A stretch of 64,000 nucleotides of DNA from Humibacter albus DSM 18994 (GTDB lineage Bacteria > Actinomycetota > Actinomycetes > Actinomycetales > Microbacteriaceae), in NCBI RefSeq assembly GCF_000421825.1, contig NZ_ATXT01000001.1:1-64000 (forward strand), given 5' to 3'. Position 1 is the first letter of the stretch. Each line of letters opens with the position of its first letter. The notes under the pieces are model-generated. The model saw nothing but the letters and a program-made list of their open reading frames with translations, did not search any database and was not told the origin of the DNA. Below, piece by piece: positions 1 through 8,461 of this stretch. The position numbers and the translations under genes were made by a program.

Positions 1-182
1 TCAACGTCGAAGAGCGCGACCTCGACGACCGCCGGCGCCGCGATCAGCCCGTCGATGTTGACGAGCACCGTGCCGCACTCAGCGCACTGGAGCCATCGCG
101 CGCCGGGCACGCACTCTCGTTCCGTGCGCTGGCAGCAGGCGCTCATGTTCTCGCCGACGTAGGGCATCGCCGTCGCGCTCAT
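1..182 (-). CDS. Hypothetical protein, 5' part only
   Basis: An open frame runs leftward from an ATG at 182 and leaves the window, giving about 60 residues. The translation has several cysteines, including CAEC at about residues 37-40, which could bind a metal. A GGAGCGG stretch upstream could be a ribosome site. I do not recognise the family. It lies on the element side of the tRNA 3' fragment at 256-295, so it may be the last gene of an integrated element outside this window. Coding is likely but not certain. Confidence 0.4.
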   Translation of the reverse strand, partial: MSATAMPYVGENMSACCQRTERECVPGARWLQCAECGTVLVNIDGLIAAPAVVEVALFDV

Positions 183-255
183 GCCGCGTCACCGCTCCGT
201 GCGGAGCGCAGCTCGAACGCGAAGTCGATCGGCGTTACGACGGCGTCCGAACCTG

Positions 256-295
256 AATCAGTGGGTTCAGGGTTCAAGTCCCTGGGGGTGCACCA
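256..295 (+). other. tRNA 3'-end fragment, probable attachment site
   Basis: The bases form a perfect T arm (stem CAGGG/CCCTG, loop TTCAAGT), the 3' acceptor strand GGGGTGC, discriminator A and CCA. No matching 5' half (GCACCCC plus D arm) is found upstream, so this is not a complete tRNA. The AATCAGTGGGTT part before the T arm resembles the anticodon-stem side of an actinobacterial tRNA-Lys; the identity is an inference. Such duplicated tRNA ends mark the far end of an element integrated by a tyrosine integrase. The element should lie to the left, with the intact tRNA beyond it. Confidence 0.7.
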
Positions 296-302
296 GATAA
301 AG

Positions 303-338
303 ATCCCCCTGGTCAAAAGCATTCTTGATCAGGGGGAT
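303..338. terminator. Bidirectional hairpin terminator
   Basis: Arms 303-316 and 325-338 pair over 14 bp with one G-T wobble around an 8-base loop. It follows the tRNA 3' end directly on the plus strand. It also contains the stop codon of the leftward response-regulator gene, whose transcript would continue into a T-rich ATCTTTAT. It probably served the original tRNA gene and now also ends the regulator transcript. Confidence 0.65.
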
Positions 339-979
339 TCTGTATACGCCCGAGTGATCCGGCCGCGATCGGGCAGGAACCCGTGTGAGACGCCCCAGAG
401 GACGGCTTGCGTGCGGTTGTCGACGCCGATTCGTCGGTAACCGCTACGGATGTACGACTTGACCGTGTTTATCGACAGGTGCGTTCGATCGGCGATCTCA
501 GCGTTGGACAAGCCTTGTGTGATCAACGACAGCACTTCGGCTTCTCGCTGGGTCAGCCCTTCGTGCCGGCCGGGCCAGTCTCCGGCCGAGGTCAGATCGC
601 GGCCCGCGGCCGGGTAGATGCGACCGGTTCCCGCCCGAATCTCTTCGAGGGCCAAAACGAGCTGGCTGGCCGGGAGGCCCTTGGAGATGTACCCCTGGGC
701 GCCGTTGGCCAGCGCGGCTTCCACGAGCGAGGCGTCCATGTTCCACGAGTAGACGACCGCTTTGCCGACCATCGGGTCGGCGGCCAGGTCGTGAAGCTGC
801 GCCTGATCGCCCTGGGGCGCGGCGAACGTGTCGTAGAGCGCGATGTCGACAGGAACACTCACCGCTTGTTCCATGTCGAGTTCCACAACGTGGACCCGGC
901 CTTCATATGCGCGCAGCATCGACGCGAGTCCCTGCACAACGACCTCGTAGTCGTTGACGAGTGCCAGCGTGACAGCCAT
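329..979 (-). CDS. Orphan LuxR/NarL-family response regulator
   Basis: The 216-residue protein has an N-terminal receiver-like domain followed by a LuxR helix-turn-helix at about residues 142-200 (LTQREAEVLSLITQG, then NTVKSYI). In the receiver, acidic D10, the candidate phosphoacceptor D50 and K100 are present, but the usual acidic pair at the N-terminus is reduced to a single Asp. It is a DNA-binding transcription factor by family. No sensor kinase gene is adjacent, so its input is unknown. The start ATG at 979 gives a normal-length receiver domain. Confidence 0.85.
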   Translation of the reverse strand: MAVTLALVNDYEVVVQGLASMLRAYEGRVHVVELDMEQAVSVPVDIALYDTFAAPQGDQAQLHDLAADPMVGKAVVYSWNMDASLVEAALANGAQGYISKGLPASQLVLALEEIRAGTGRIYPAAGRDLTSAGDWPGRHEGLTQREAEVLSLITQGLSNAEIADRTHLSINTVKSYIRSGYRRIGVDNRTQAVLWGVSHGFLPDRGRITRAYTESP

Positions 980-1130
980 GAACCCAGGCTACTGATCGTC
1001 TTCCCACCCGCAGGGGTGGTTTTTTCATCCCCTTCGGTTCTCTAGCTTTGATGATGCGCGAGGAGTCCCGAGCGCCCGCATCCCCCATTTCCCGGCGGTG
1101 CGCCTGGCCCCCGCATCAGAGAGGAACACC

Positions 1131-1385
1131 GTGATCGACGGGCACCGCGTCCCAGATACGCAAGCGCTCGAGTCGCTGACGATCCGAGAGCTCGTCCTCG
1201 AGTTGAGCCGGATCGAGGACGTGACAGCAGACGTGACGACTTCGGCGGAGGATGCCCATGCGACCCACGTCACCTCGGAGCGTGAGCCGTTGATCATCGG
1301 GGAACTCCGGAAGCGGGCAGCCGGAATGGGCTCCTTGCGGCATGAAGACTCGACCGATCAGAAGGCAGCGGCGTGGGAGTCCTGA
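1131..1385 (+). CDS. Small hypothetical protein
   Basis: I chose the GTG at 1131 because GAGAGGA lies just upstream; an in-frame upstream start exists at 1098. The product of about 84 residues is charged and probably helical, with no signal peptide or membrane segment. It overlaps the start of the following DUF7882 gene by 13 bases, which suggests co-expression. I do not recognise the family. The overlap and ribosome site support coding. Confidence 0.55.
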   Translation: MIDGHRVPDTQALESLTIRELVLELSRIEDVTADVTTSAEDAHATHVTSEREPLIIGELRKRAAGMGSLRHEDSTDQKAAAWES

Positions 1386-1690
1386 TCTACGGGCCGCGCG
1401 ACGTCGAGTTCGACGACCGGCTCCTGACCCACCTCGAATTCGTGATCGTGAACAAGCTGAGGCGGGGTGAATCGTTCATGATGTCGTGGCTCGTTGCGAC
1501 AGCGAATGCGACCAGTCGCGAGTCGATGTGGTTGAACGTCAGCTCGCCGATCTATTTCAAATACGTGGGCTCCCGGGTCCCTTCGCTGAACAGAGAGTGG
1601 ATCGCCGTGCTCGAGGCTGAGGCCAACGGTCCACGAGGGCTCATCGTTCGAAACGAAGACGGCACGCCTGCGGTATCCCACAACCGATGA
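1373..1690 (+). CDS. DUF7882 family protein (actinobacterial)
   Basis: The product of 105 residues starts at GTG 1373 with MGVLIYG and carries the family pattern EFDDRLLTHLEFVIVNKLRR, then ESFMMSW and LNREWIAVLE. This small family is common in Microbacteriaceae and has no assigned function. The segment around residues 45-70 carries an SSPIYFKYVGSR stretch that looks like beta strands. It follows a small unknown gene with which it overlaps by 13 bases. The family call rests on recall of the motif pattern. Confidence 0.8.
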   Translation: MGVLIYGPRDVEFDDRLLTHLEFVIVNKLRRGESFMMSWLVATANATSRESMWLNVSSPIYFKYVGSRVPSLNREWIAVLEAEANGPRGLIVRNEDGTPAVSHNR

Positions 1691-1712
1691 TCGTCGCGCC
1701 CTGGCTCGCGCG

Positions 1713-1991
1713 CTACGCCGTCGCGTAGCGACCGGAACGCGCAGCACGTGCTCGTGCCTTCGCGGCCTCCTCTTCACGGTTCTTCGGCGGAGTCGTGGCG
1801 ACCAGGTCATCGAGCAGGTGCTGCGTGACGTGCGCGATCTCGTGCACGGCCTTCTCGAACGCCTCCTGATTGGCTTTCGAGGGCTTCGTCGTCCCGGCGA
1901 TCTTGCGAACGTACTGAAGGGCGGCAGCGCTCACCTCTTCGGTGGTCGCGGCGGGCTCGAAGTTATGCAGAGTATGGATGTTGCGGCACAT
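1713..1991 (-). CDS. DUF2277 family protein
   Basis: Starting at the internal ATG at 1991, the protein begins MCRNIHTLHNFEPAAT, the diagnostic start of DUF2277. An upstream in-frame start at 2027 would add twelve residues not seen in the family. The rest (about 92 residues) is helical and ends in an alanine/arginine-rich tail. The function is unknown. It faces the preceding rightward DUF7882 gene and lies downstream of the alkyl sulfatase gene on the same strand, with 64 bases between them. Confidence 0.85.
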   Translation of the reverse strand: MCRNIHTLHNFEPAATTEEVSAAALQYVRKIAGTTKPSKANQEAFEKAVHEIAHVTQHLLDDLVATTPPKNREEEAAKARARAARSGRYATA

Positions 1992-2055
1992 GCCATCGAA
2001 GTTAGGCGCCACCCGAGCGGGTCTCAAGGTCTCGGACCCGCTTCGGAGCGCTCCG

Positions 2056-3930
2056 TTACGGCAGCACGATGTTGAAGTCCGGGTCGCCCCGCCCCAAAAC
2101 AGAGGTCAGCGATGTGAGCACTGACGGGTCTCCGGCGATCGACAACCCCGGGCTCGTCTGGTCCCCCGCCACGAGCGCCAGAAGCCGAGGCTTCGTCAAC
2201 TCGAGCGTGACTCCGGCACTTGCCGGATCGGCATCCTTCTGCACGTACACGAGCACCCCGTTGCGCAGCGTCACGCGGAAATTGCGGTTCTCGTCGACGA
2301 GTGTGATGTCCAAGGCGAGATCGAGGTCCCAGGCCTTCGGTCCGTCCACGGCGATCGCGACGGAGTCGAGGAGCTGCTCGACGCTCAGCTGAGCGAGGAT
2401 CTCCGGCGCGTTCGTTTTCGTCGGCGTTCCGAAGTTCCCCTCGCGCAGTTCCGTGGCACCGGAGAGGAAGAAGTTGCGCCAGGTGCCGTTCTCCGCGCCG
2501 TACGCGAGCTGCTCCAGGGTGGCCGCATAGAGTTCGCGGGCCGCCGCGTTCTCCGGATCGGCGAACACGGCGTGGTCCAGCAGCGTGGCCGCCCAGCGGA
2601 AGTCGCCGGTGTCGTACGCGGCGCGCGCCTGTTCGACAACGCGCGCCACTCCCCCGATCGCGGCGACGTAGCGCTCCGCCAGCGCCTTCGGCGGATGCGG
2701 CCAGAGTCGCGCCGGATTGCCGTCGAACCAGCCCATGTAGCGCTGGTAGATCGCCTTCACGTTGTGGCTCACGCTGCCGTAGTAGCCGCGGGCGTTCCAG
2801 GCATTCTCCAAGACGGGCGGAAGCTCGATCTCCTCGGCGATCTCCGCGCCGGTCATGCCGAGGTTGAGCATGCGGAGCGTCTGGTCGTGAAGGTAGGCGT
2901 AGAGGTCGCGCTGCTGTCCGAGGAAGTCCGCGATCCGCTCCCGGCCCCAGGTCGGCCAGTGATGAGACGCGAAGAGAACGTCCGCGCGGTCGCCGTAACG
3001 CTCGATCGCTTCCGTGAGATAACGCGACCACACGTGCGGGTCTCGCACGAGAGCTCCCCGGAGCGTGAGGAGGTTGTGCAGGGTGTGAGTGGCGTTCTCG
3101 GCCATGCAGAGCGCTCGGTACCGCGGGAAAAAGAAGTGCATCTCGGCCGGCGCTTCTGTTCCGGGAGCCATCTGGAACTCGATGTCGACGCCGTCGACGG
3201 TGTACGTCTCGCCCGTCGTCGTGATCTCCTTGGTCGGCGGGACGATGCCGGGCTGTCCCGTCGACGTCGTGGCTCCCAGGCCCGCGCCCACCGCGCCCTT
3301 CGGGCCACGGCCGAGGGCGGCGCCGTACATGTATCCGGCGCGGCGTCCCATCGCCGTTCCCGCATAGACGTTCTCGGCGACGGCCTCCGCCACCAGCCCT
3401 TGCGGCGCGATGATCTCCACCTCGCCGGACGCGACGGCGTCCGTGCCGACGATCCCGAAGATCCCGCCGAAGTGGTCGATGTGGCTGTGGGTGAAGATCA
3501 CGGCCTTCACCGGTCGGTCTCCGCGGTGGCGTCGATAGAGCGCCAGCGCCGCTGCCGCGGTCTCCTTCGAGATCAGCGGATCGATGACGACGACACCGGT
3601 ATCCGACTCGACGAACGTGACGTTCGACAGGTCCAGTCCGCGCACCTGATAGACGCCTTCGACGACCTCGAAGAGGCCGTGCTTGGCGACGAGCAGGGAC
3701 TGCCGCCAGAGGCTCGGGTTCACCGTGTCCGGGGCGTCACCCCGCACGAAGTCGTAGCCGTCGGCATCCCACACGACGCGACCGTCGGCATCCTTGATCA
3801 CCCCCGGCTCGATGGTGCCCAGGAACCCTCGTTCGACGGCGTCGAAGTCTGCCGTATCGGCGAACGGGAGCACCTCCTTCACCGATCGCTGCGCCGCCCT
3901 GATGGCCTCCGTCGCCTCGTTCTGCTGCAC
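2056..3930 (-). CDS. Alkyl sulfatase, SdsA1/BDS1-like metallo-beta-lactamase fold
   Basis: The 624-residue protein has the THSHIDHFGG zinc-binding signature (residues 147-156), characteristic of the metallo-beta-lactamase fold used by alkyl sulfatases that release sulfate from primary alkyl sulfates. Later ENATHTLHN and ASHHWPTWG segments match the family. A helical dimerisation domain (about 390-500) and an SCP2-like C-terminal domain follow, as in SdsA1. No signal peptide is seen, so it is probably cytoplasmic. The GTG start at 3930 is preceded by GGGGGAAG. The length is typical. It may supply sulfur or degrade detergents. Confidence 0.9.
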   Translation of the reverse strand: MQQNEATEAIRAAQRSVKEVLPFADTADFDAVERGFLGTIEPGVIKDADGRVVWDADGYDFVRGDAPDTVNPSLWRQSLLVAKHGLFEVVEGVYQVRGLDLSNVTFVESDTGVVVIDPLISKETAAAALALYRRHRGDRPVKAVIFTHSHIDHFGGIFGIVGTDAVASGEVEIIAPQGLVAEAVAENVYAGTAMGRRAGYMYGAALGRGPKGAVGAGLGATTSTGQPGIVPPTKEITTTGETYTVDGVDIEFQMAPGTEAPAEMHFFFPRYRALCMAENATHTLHNLLTLRGALVRDPHVWSRYLTEAIERYGDRADVLFASHHWPTWGRERIADFLGQQRDLYAYLHDQTLRMLNLGMTGAEIAEEIELPPVLENAWNARGYYGSVSHNVKAIYQRYMGWFDGNPARLWPHPPKALAERYVAAIGGVARVVEQARAAYDTGDFRWAATLLDHAVFADPENAAARELYAATLEQLAYGAENGTWRNFFLSGATELREGNFGTPTKTNAPEILAQLSVEQLLDSVAIAVDGPKAWDLDLALDITLVDENRNFRVTLRNGVLVYVQKDADPASAGVTLELTKPRLLALVAGDQTSPGLSIAGDPSVLTSLTSVLGRGDPDFNIVLP

Positions 3931-4084
3931 GTGCGCTTCCCCCTCTGCCGTGCGAATCCTGTTCTACGATCCTCGTCTCGTTCACACGCCCGCAGCGATG
4001 GATGTCTGCCGATCACCCCGCACAGGTGACGGGAGCACGACAGGCGTAGGCTCGGCCCGCTCGGGGCGTCGGTAACCTTGATCC

Positions 4085-4924
4085 GTGGCCGCCTCAGCTT
4101 TCGAACCCGCCCGTGACACCGTCCTCGATTCCGACCTCGCCCTCGCCCACCGGCTCGCCGACGCCGCCGACACCATCTCCGCCGCACGCTTTCGCGCGAA
4201 CGATCTGCACGTGACGACCAAGCCGGATCGCACGCACGTGACGGACGCCGACCAGGCCGTCGAGCGCGCGATCCGTGAGCTCCTGGGCACCGAACGGCCC
4301 GACGACCTCATCCTGGGCGAGGAGTACGGCGGAGACGCCGACGACGCCCCCGGCGCTCATCGCCTCTGGATCATCGATCCCATCGACGGCACCCACAGCT
4401 ACGAGCGGGGACTGCCGATGTGGGGCACGTTGATCGCCCTGGTCGTCGACGGGGAAGCCGTCGTCGGGGTCGCCAGCTCCCCCGCACTGGGCAAGCGGTG
4501 GTGGGCCGCCCGTGGCGCCGGCGCCTGGGTGCGCGAGGGCCCGGGAGAGCAGGCGGGCGAGGCGACGCCGCTGCGCGTGTCGGGCATCCAGAAGCTGTCG
4601 GATGCAGCGGTCAGCTATCAGAGCATCCAGCAGTGGGATCACGCCGGGCACCTCGAGGCGCTCATCGAGCTCACCCGCACAGTGTGGCGCGACAGGGCGT
4701 ACGGGGATGTCTGGGCTTACACACTGCTCGCCGAGGGGCTCATCGAGGCGGTCGCCGAGTTCCGGTTGCATCCGTACGACATCGCCGCGCTGATCCCCAT
4801 CGTGCAGGAGGCGGGCGGCCGACTGACCGCCGCCGATGGCGGCTCGGCGCTCTGGGACGGCAGTGCTGTCGCGACGAATGGAGCGATCCACGAGGAGCTG
4901 CTGAACCTCATCGGCGAGCGCTGA
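4085..4924 (+). CDS. hisN: Inositol-monophosphatase-family protein, probably histidinol-phosphatase HisN
   Basis: The 279-residue protein carries the metal-binding motifs of the family: GEEYGG near residue 79 and IIDPIDGTHSYERG near residue 98, plus a C-terminal PYDIAALIPIVQEAGG block. Actinobacteria use such an enzyme for the histidinol phosphate step of histidine synthesis, and the sequence looks most like that subgroup; inositol monophosphatase activity is the alternative. It stands alone and is divergent from the alkyl sulfatase gene. The start is GTG 4085. Confidence 0.8.
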   Translation: MAASAFEPARDTVLDSDLALAHRLADAADTISAARFRANDLHVTTKPDRTHVTDADQAVERAIRELLGTERPDDLILGEEYGGDADDAPGAHRLWIIDPIDGTHSYERGLPMWGTLIALVVDGEAVVGVASSPALGKRWWAARGAGAWVREGPGEQAGEATPLRVSGIQKLSDAAVSYQSIQQWDHAGHLEALIELTRTVWRDRAYGDVWAYTLLAEGLIEAVAEFRLHPYDIAALIPIVQEAGGRLTAADGGSALWDGSAVATNGAIHEELLNLIGER

Positions 4925-4962
4925 CCATCCGAGAGTCGACCGCCTCAGCCGGGACCAGCAGC

Positions 4963-5163
4963 TCACTCGGTCTGTCGCACCTCGAGGATCTCCAGCCCCA
5001 TGTCTGCGATGCGGGCCAGCAGGCCGTGAAGCTCCGCCTGATCGCGCAACGTTCCCGACAGAACGGTCGTCGACGGGGCGATCTGCACCGCTTCCATCTC
5101 GGGAAACGCCGCCGCCAGTCGCTCGGACCACGCGTAGGGAAGTCGGATCTCATAGCGCTTCAC
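4963..5163 (-). CDS. Small conserved hypothetical protein
   Basis: Starting from the GTG at 5163, which has a strong GGGGGAGG seven bases upstream, the protein has about 66 residues. It contains KRYEIRLPYAW near the start and a helix-rich remainder ending LGLEILEVRQTE-like. Small actinobacterial proteins of this type are often seen but I cannot name a family. A longer frame to 5247 is possible but lacks a ribosome site. It converges with hisN. Confidence 0.6.
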   Translation of the reverse strand: MKRYEIRLPYAWSERLAAAFPEMEAVQIAPSTTVLSGTLRDQAELHGLLARIADMGLEILEVRQTE

Positions 5164-5329
5164 CGTGCACCTCCCCCGTGCACGTTCAGCGTCGCCCACG
5201 GCGGACAGGCGGTCGTCACCTAGCCCGGGTGAATCACCCATGGGCATCCGACGCCGTACGAGATCGGCGCGCTGCGTAGGCCGTCAGAGCGTCCTCGCGC
5301 CGCGGTCCGTCGCGACGATGTGCGCCGAC

Positions 5330-5376
5330 GATGTGAGCCCGCGATGTGAGCCCGCGATGTGAGCCCGCGATGTGAG
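5330..5376. repeat. 13-bp tandem repeat GATGTGAGCCCGC
   Basis: Three perfect copies (5330-5342, 5343-5355, 5356-5368) are followed by a partial fourth copy, GATGTGAG, at 5369-5376. A related GATGTGCGCC stands just upstream. The array abuts the stop codon of the large LuxR regulator. The unit of 13 is not a codon multiple and the array lies outside genes. It looks like a replication-slippage microrepeat that could vary between strains. Confidence 0.85.
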
Positions 5377-5377
5377 C

Positions 5378-7942
5378 TCAGAGAAGCCCGAGGCCCTGCG
5401 CCACGTCGACCGCCCCACCGCGATCGGAGACGCCGAGCTTCTGATAGATGTTCCGCAGATGCGTCTTCACCGTGTTGACGCTGAGCGCGTGCTTGCGCGC
5501 GATCTCCGCAACGGACTGGTGCACGGGCAGCTCCAGCAGAATCTCGCGCTCCTTCACCGTCAGCGACTCCGCGAGGGCGGCAGCGGAGCTGCCATCGGCT
5601 GCGTCGGTCGGCGCACAGGCCACGATGCGCCGCGCGTCGTCGTCCAGATGTCCGAACCTGCCGAGCCTGCTGCTGACCAGATGGATGCCGTTCACGGCCG
5701 GAGCGAGGAACGGCCGTTCCACGCGGTAGCGCACGGCGAGCTCCACCGCGTGCTGCACATGCTGATCGGCATCGGTGTGCCGACCGTTCTCCTCCGCCGA
5801 GTGCGCCAACAGCAGTTCCGCCGTGACGAACGACGCCGGATGCCTCGCCCGCCCGGCACCCAGCGCCTCCTCCAGTCCGCGCGCCACCGGCTCCGTGTTC
5901 CGTAGTGGAGAACTCAGCACGAAGCGTGCAATGGCGGTCTCGACCCCGTCGGGGCCGAGCACCGACGACACGAGCTCCGCCGTCTCCTTCGCCCGCGCGC
6001 GACCGTCCAACGCGAGTCGCGTGGCGACCATGCGCGGGGCGGCGAGAGCGAACACCCGAGACACGTAGAGTCCGGTCTCGCGCATCAACCGCTCGATCTC
6101 GTCGAGAGCGCGACGCGGATTGCGGGCGCGGTCGAGTTCGGGGAGAAGCTCGATGATCCGCGCCGTCGTGCTCAGCTCCGGATCGAGTCCGAGCGGGTCG
6201 GATGCCGCAACGTCACGCAGTGCGAACGCATCGTTCTCCACGCAGTGCAGATACCGTCGCATTGCGGCGATCACCTCGACGCGACGCCGTGCCCGGTCGT
6301 GAGGCACCGCGGAGAAACGGTCTGCGGCATCGACCAGCTTGTCTTCGATGACGACGGCTTCGTCCCAACGGCCCAGATCGCTCAGAATGCCGATGGAGAG
6401 CTCGCTGGCGACGAGGAACAGCCAGTCCAGCCCGGCCCGGTAGGCGGAGACCCGCACGTCACGCATCACGGCCTGCGCGCGAGCGGCCTCGCCGATGAGC
6501 GCGAGCAGCCGGCCCTCGGCCATCGCACACAGCAGGTCGAGGCCGAGGTCCGCCTCCCTGCACCGTTGCGCGGCGACGGTGGTGAGACGCGCGACGCCCG
6601 CCGACGGTGAACCGTCACGCGCGTCGGAGAAGCAGCGGAGCGCATCCAGGATCACGGTCCACGGGCACGGCTCGGCACTCGGAGAGGCCGCCGCGCGTTC
6701 GGCGAGTGCCAGCAGGTGGCGCGTGCGGCGCGGGTCCGCGAACGCGGGCGCGTCCAGCAGCAGCCGCAGCACGATCACGCTGAGCGGCTGCTCGTCTTCG
6801 GCGGCAAAACGGCTCAGCGCCGCCGCGACGAGCCGGCTCCGGCCGGCGAGCGTCAACTCGAGCCCGACGCGCTCCAGAATCTCCGCGAGAACCGGGAGGT
6901 CGGATGCTGCGATCGCCTGTCGCAGTGCCTGCGCGGGTTGCTCGTGCACGACGAACCACTCCGCCGCGACCGCGTGAGCACGTGTCGCGGCCGTGCGGCT
7001 GAGCCGACGCGCCTCGGCCTGCAGGAATGCGAGCAGCACAGTGTGGAACCGGAACCCGTGCGCGTCTTCCATCAGGAGCGCGTTCGTCGCCGCTACGCGG
7101 TGCAGCGTGCCCTCCGCGTCGCTGCCGGCGACCGCGACAGCGAGCTCGGTCGGAACGTATTCGGCGACGGCCGCCGCGGTCAGAACTTCGCGCGTGTCAT
7201 CATCGAACGCGGCGAGCACCTCCGTGAGCAGAAAGTCGGCGACCGCACTGTCGTCTCCGCTGAACTCGCGCACCGCGGCCTCGACATCCGTACTGCGCGC
7301 GAGCCACGGCATCGCCAGGGCGAGGGCGGTCGCCCACCCGCCGGTACGGTGCAGAAGAGCCGTCGCGACGGCATCCGACATCTCAACGCCGTGCCGGGAA
7401 GCGAACGCCTTTGCGTCCTCGCGTTCGAACGCCAGATCCTCGGTGCGCAGCTCGACGAGGTCACCGGATGCCTGGAGGTACGCGAGTCCTGCCACCGGCT
7501 GATACCGTCCCGCGACGACGGCCCGAACCTGTCCCGGCCCCTCCATCACCGCCGCCAACCTGGCCTTCGCCGTGGCCGACCGGAGCGTGTGCGCGTCATC
7601 GACGAAGAGGTAGATGGGGCGTTCCGTGCGGTGGCGCTCCTCGGAGAGCGCCGTCGTCAGGCTCGCGCCGTCGATCCAGCGCACCTGTTCGCCGCGTTCC
7701 TCGAGGAGCCGGGCCCAGTGCGCCAGAAGAACGCTCTTGCCCGAACCGGCGGCGGCCCAGACCGCCACCGATCTCAGCTCCCCCCGTGCCAGAGCCTCGA
7801 TCGGCTCGTCCAAGGATGCTCGAACGACCTCGAATGCGCTCTCACGTGGAACACCGCTCGGCGACATCGCCGAGACGACCCCCTGTGCTGTGGTTCGCGT
7901 TGTGGCGGGTGATCTGCCCGAATCGTCGCCAGCCGTTGACAT
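5378..7942 (-). CDS. MalT/LAL-type LuxR-family ATPase transcriptional regulator
   Basis: From the ATG at 7942 (with GGGGGAA upstream) the protein has 854 residues. A Walker A motif, WAAAGSGKSVLLAHW, lies near residue 67. YLFVDDAH follows as the Walker B-like strand, then a long helical repeat region with alanine-rich pairs, and a C-terminal LuxR helix-turn-helix (LTVKEREILLELPV, NTVKTHLRNIY). This is the plan of signal-binding STAND ATPase activators such as MalT. The inducer cannot be deduced. It is divergent from a small SHOCT-domain gene. Confidence 0.88.
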   Translation of the reverse strand: MSTAGDDSGRSPATTRTTAQGVVSAMSPSGVPRESAFEVVRASLDEPIEALARGELRSVAVWAAAGSGKSVLLAHWARLLEERGEQVRWIDGASLTTALSEERHRTERPIYLFVDDAHTLRSATAKARLAAVMEGPGQVRAVVAGRYQPVAGLAYLQASGDLVELRTEDLAFEREDAKAFASRHGVEMSDAVATALLHRTGGWATALALAMPWLARSTDVEAAVREFSGDDSAVADFLLTEVLAAFDDDTREVLTAAAVAEYVPTELAVAVAGSDAEGTLHRVAATNALLMEDAHGFRFHTVLLAFLQAEARRLSRTAATRAHAVAAEWFVVHEQPAQALRQAIAASDLPVLAEILERVGLELTLAGRSRLVAAALSRFAAEDEQPLSVIVLRLLLDAPAFADPRRTRHLLALAERAAASPSAEPCPWTVILDALRCFSDARDGSPSAGVARLTTVAAQRCREADLGLDLLCAMAEGRLLALIGEAARAQAVMRDVRVSAYRAGLDWLFLVASELSIGILSDLGRWDEAVVIEDKLVDAADRFSAVPHDRARRRVEVIAAMRRYLHCVENDAFALRDVAASDPLGLDPELSTTARIIELLPELDRARNPRRALDEIERLMRETGLYVSRVFALAAPRMVATRLALDGRARAKETAELVSSVLGPDGVETAIARFVLSSPLRNTEPVARGLEEALGAGRARHPASFVTAELLLAHSAEENGRHTDADQHVQHAVELAVRYRVERPFLAPAVNGIHLVSSRLGRFGHLDDDARRIVACAPTDAADGSSAAALAESLTVKEREILLELPVHQSVAEIARKHALSVNTVKTHLRNIYQKLGVSDRGGAVDVAQGLGLL

Positions 7943-8131
7943 GCGTATTCCCCCTATCGCATGAACAGACCTCACACTAGCCCCGGCCACCGCGCCTTCG
8001 CACGTGTTTCGCGCGCGCAGATCACCCGAAGCAGGTGTGACGCACCTCGACGCTCCCTCGTTACCGTGAGGCGGATCGCGCGTTCCACGATGCGCTTCGG
8101 GCACCGCGCACACGAGGAAAGGACTGTCGCC

Positions 8132-8305
8132 GTGGACTTCTGGAACAACTTCGGTGTGGTGCCCGAGGACGACACGTACCGCCCGCGCCCGTCGGCCAAT
8201 CCGGCCAGTGACATCGCCAAAGCGAAGGATCTTCTCGCCCAGGGTGCGATCTCGCAGGGCGAGTTCGATGCGATCAAGAACAAGGCGCTCACCGGGCGGT
8301 ACTGA
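8132..8305 (+). CDS. Small SHOCT-domain protein
   Basis: The GTG at 8132 follows GAGGAAAGG and gives 57 residues. The C-terminal half (about residues 25-52, SDIAKAKDLLAQGAISQGEF) is a SHOCT helical hairpin, a short module usually at the end of membrane or DNA-associated proteins. The aromatic N-terminus (DFWNNFGVVPEDD) is not recognised. It is divergent from the MalT-type regulator and may share its control region. The function is unknown. Confidence 0.75.
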   Translation: MDFWNNFGVVPEDDTYRPRPSANPASDIAKAKDLLAQGAISQGEFDAIKNKALTGRY

Positions 8306-8333
8306 CAGCGACGAACGCCGCTCGAGCGGCAAG

Positions 8334-8366
8334 GGAAGGGGCGCGGCCGACGGCTTCGCCCCTTCC
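8334..8366 (+). terminator. Hairpin terminator after SHOCT gene
   Basis: Arms GGAAGGGGCG (8334-8343) and CGCCCCTTCC (8357-8366) pair perfectly over 10 bp with a 13-base loop, 28 bases after the SHOCT stop codon. There is no long T run, as is usual in high-GC actinobacteria. Confidence 0.6.
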
Positions 8367-8422
8367 GTCGGTCCGGAGTGAAGACGGGGTCCACCATTCT
8401 CGTCAGTACGTGCTATACCGAA

Positions 8423-8440
8423 AGTTAGACGCGCCTAACT
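8423..8440. promoter_or_regulatory. Putative DtxR/MntR-type operator before mntH
   Basis: AGTTAG ACGCGC CTAACT is a near-perfect 18-base palindrome 21 bases before the mntH start. DtxR-family metal repressors bind palindromes built on TTAG..CTAA half-sites, and manganese-dependent repression of mntH is typical. The half-site shape and position support the call; the exact regulator is inferred. Confidence 0.6.
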
Positions 8441-8461
8441 CTCCGCGTCGAGGGGTGGCGA

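Noticed and set aside
256-295. Complete tRNA gene
   Set aside because: Upstream sequence contains no 5' acceptor strand, D arm or anticodon arm.
2572-4029. Long plus-strand frame of 485 codons
   Set aside because: It lies antisense to the alkyl sulfatase and reads as arginine/proline/valine-rich shadow without motifs.
5330-5376. CRISPR array
   Set aside because: Repeats are only 13 bp and directly adjacent with no spacers; no cas genes are present.
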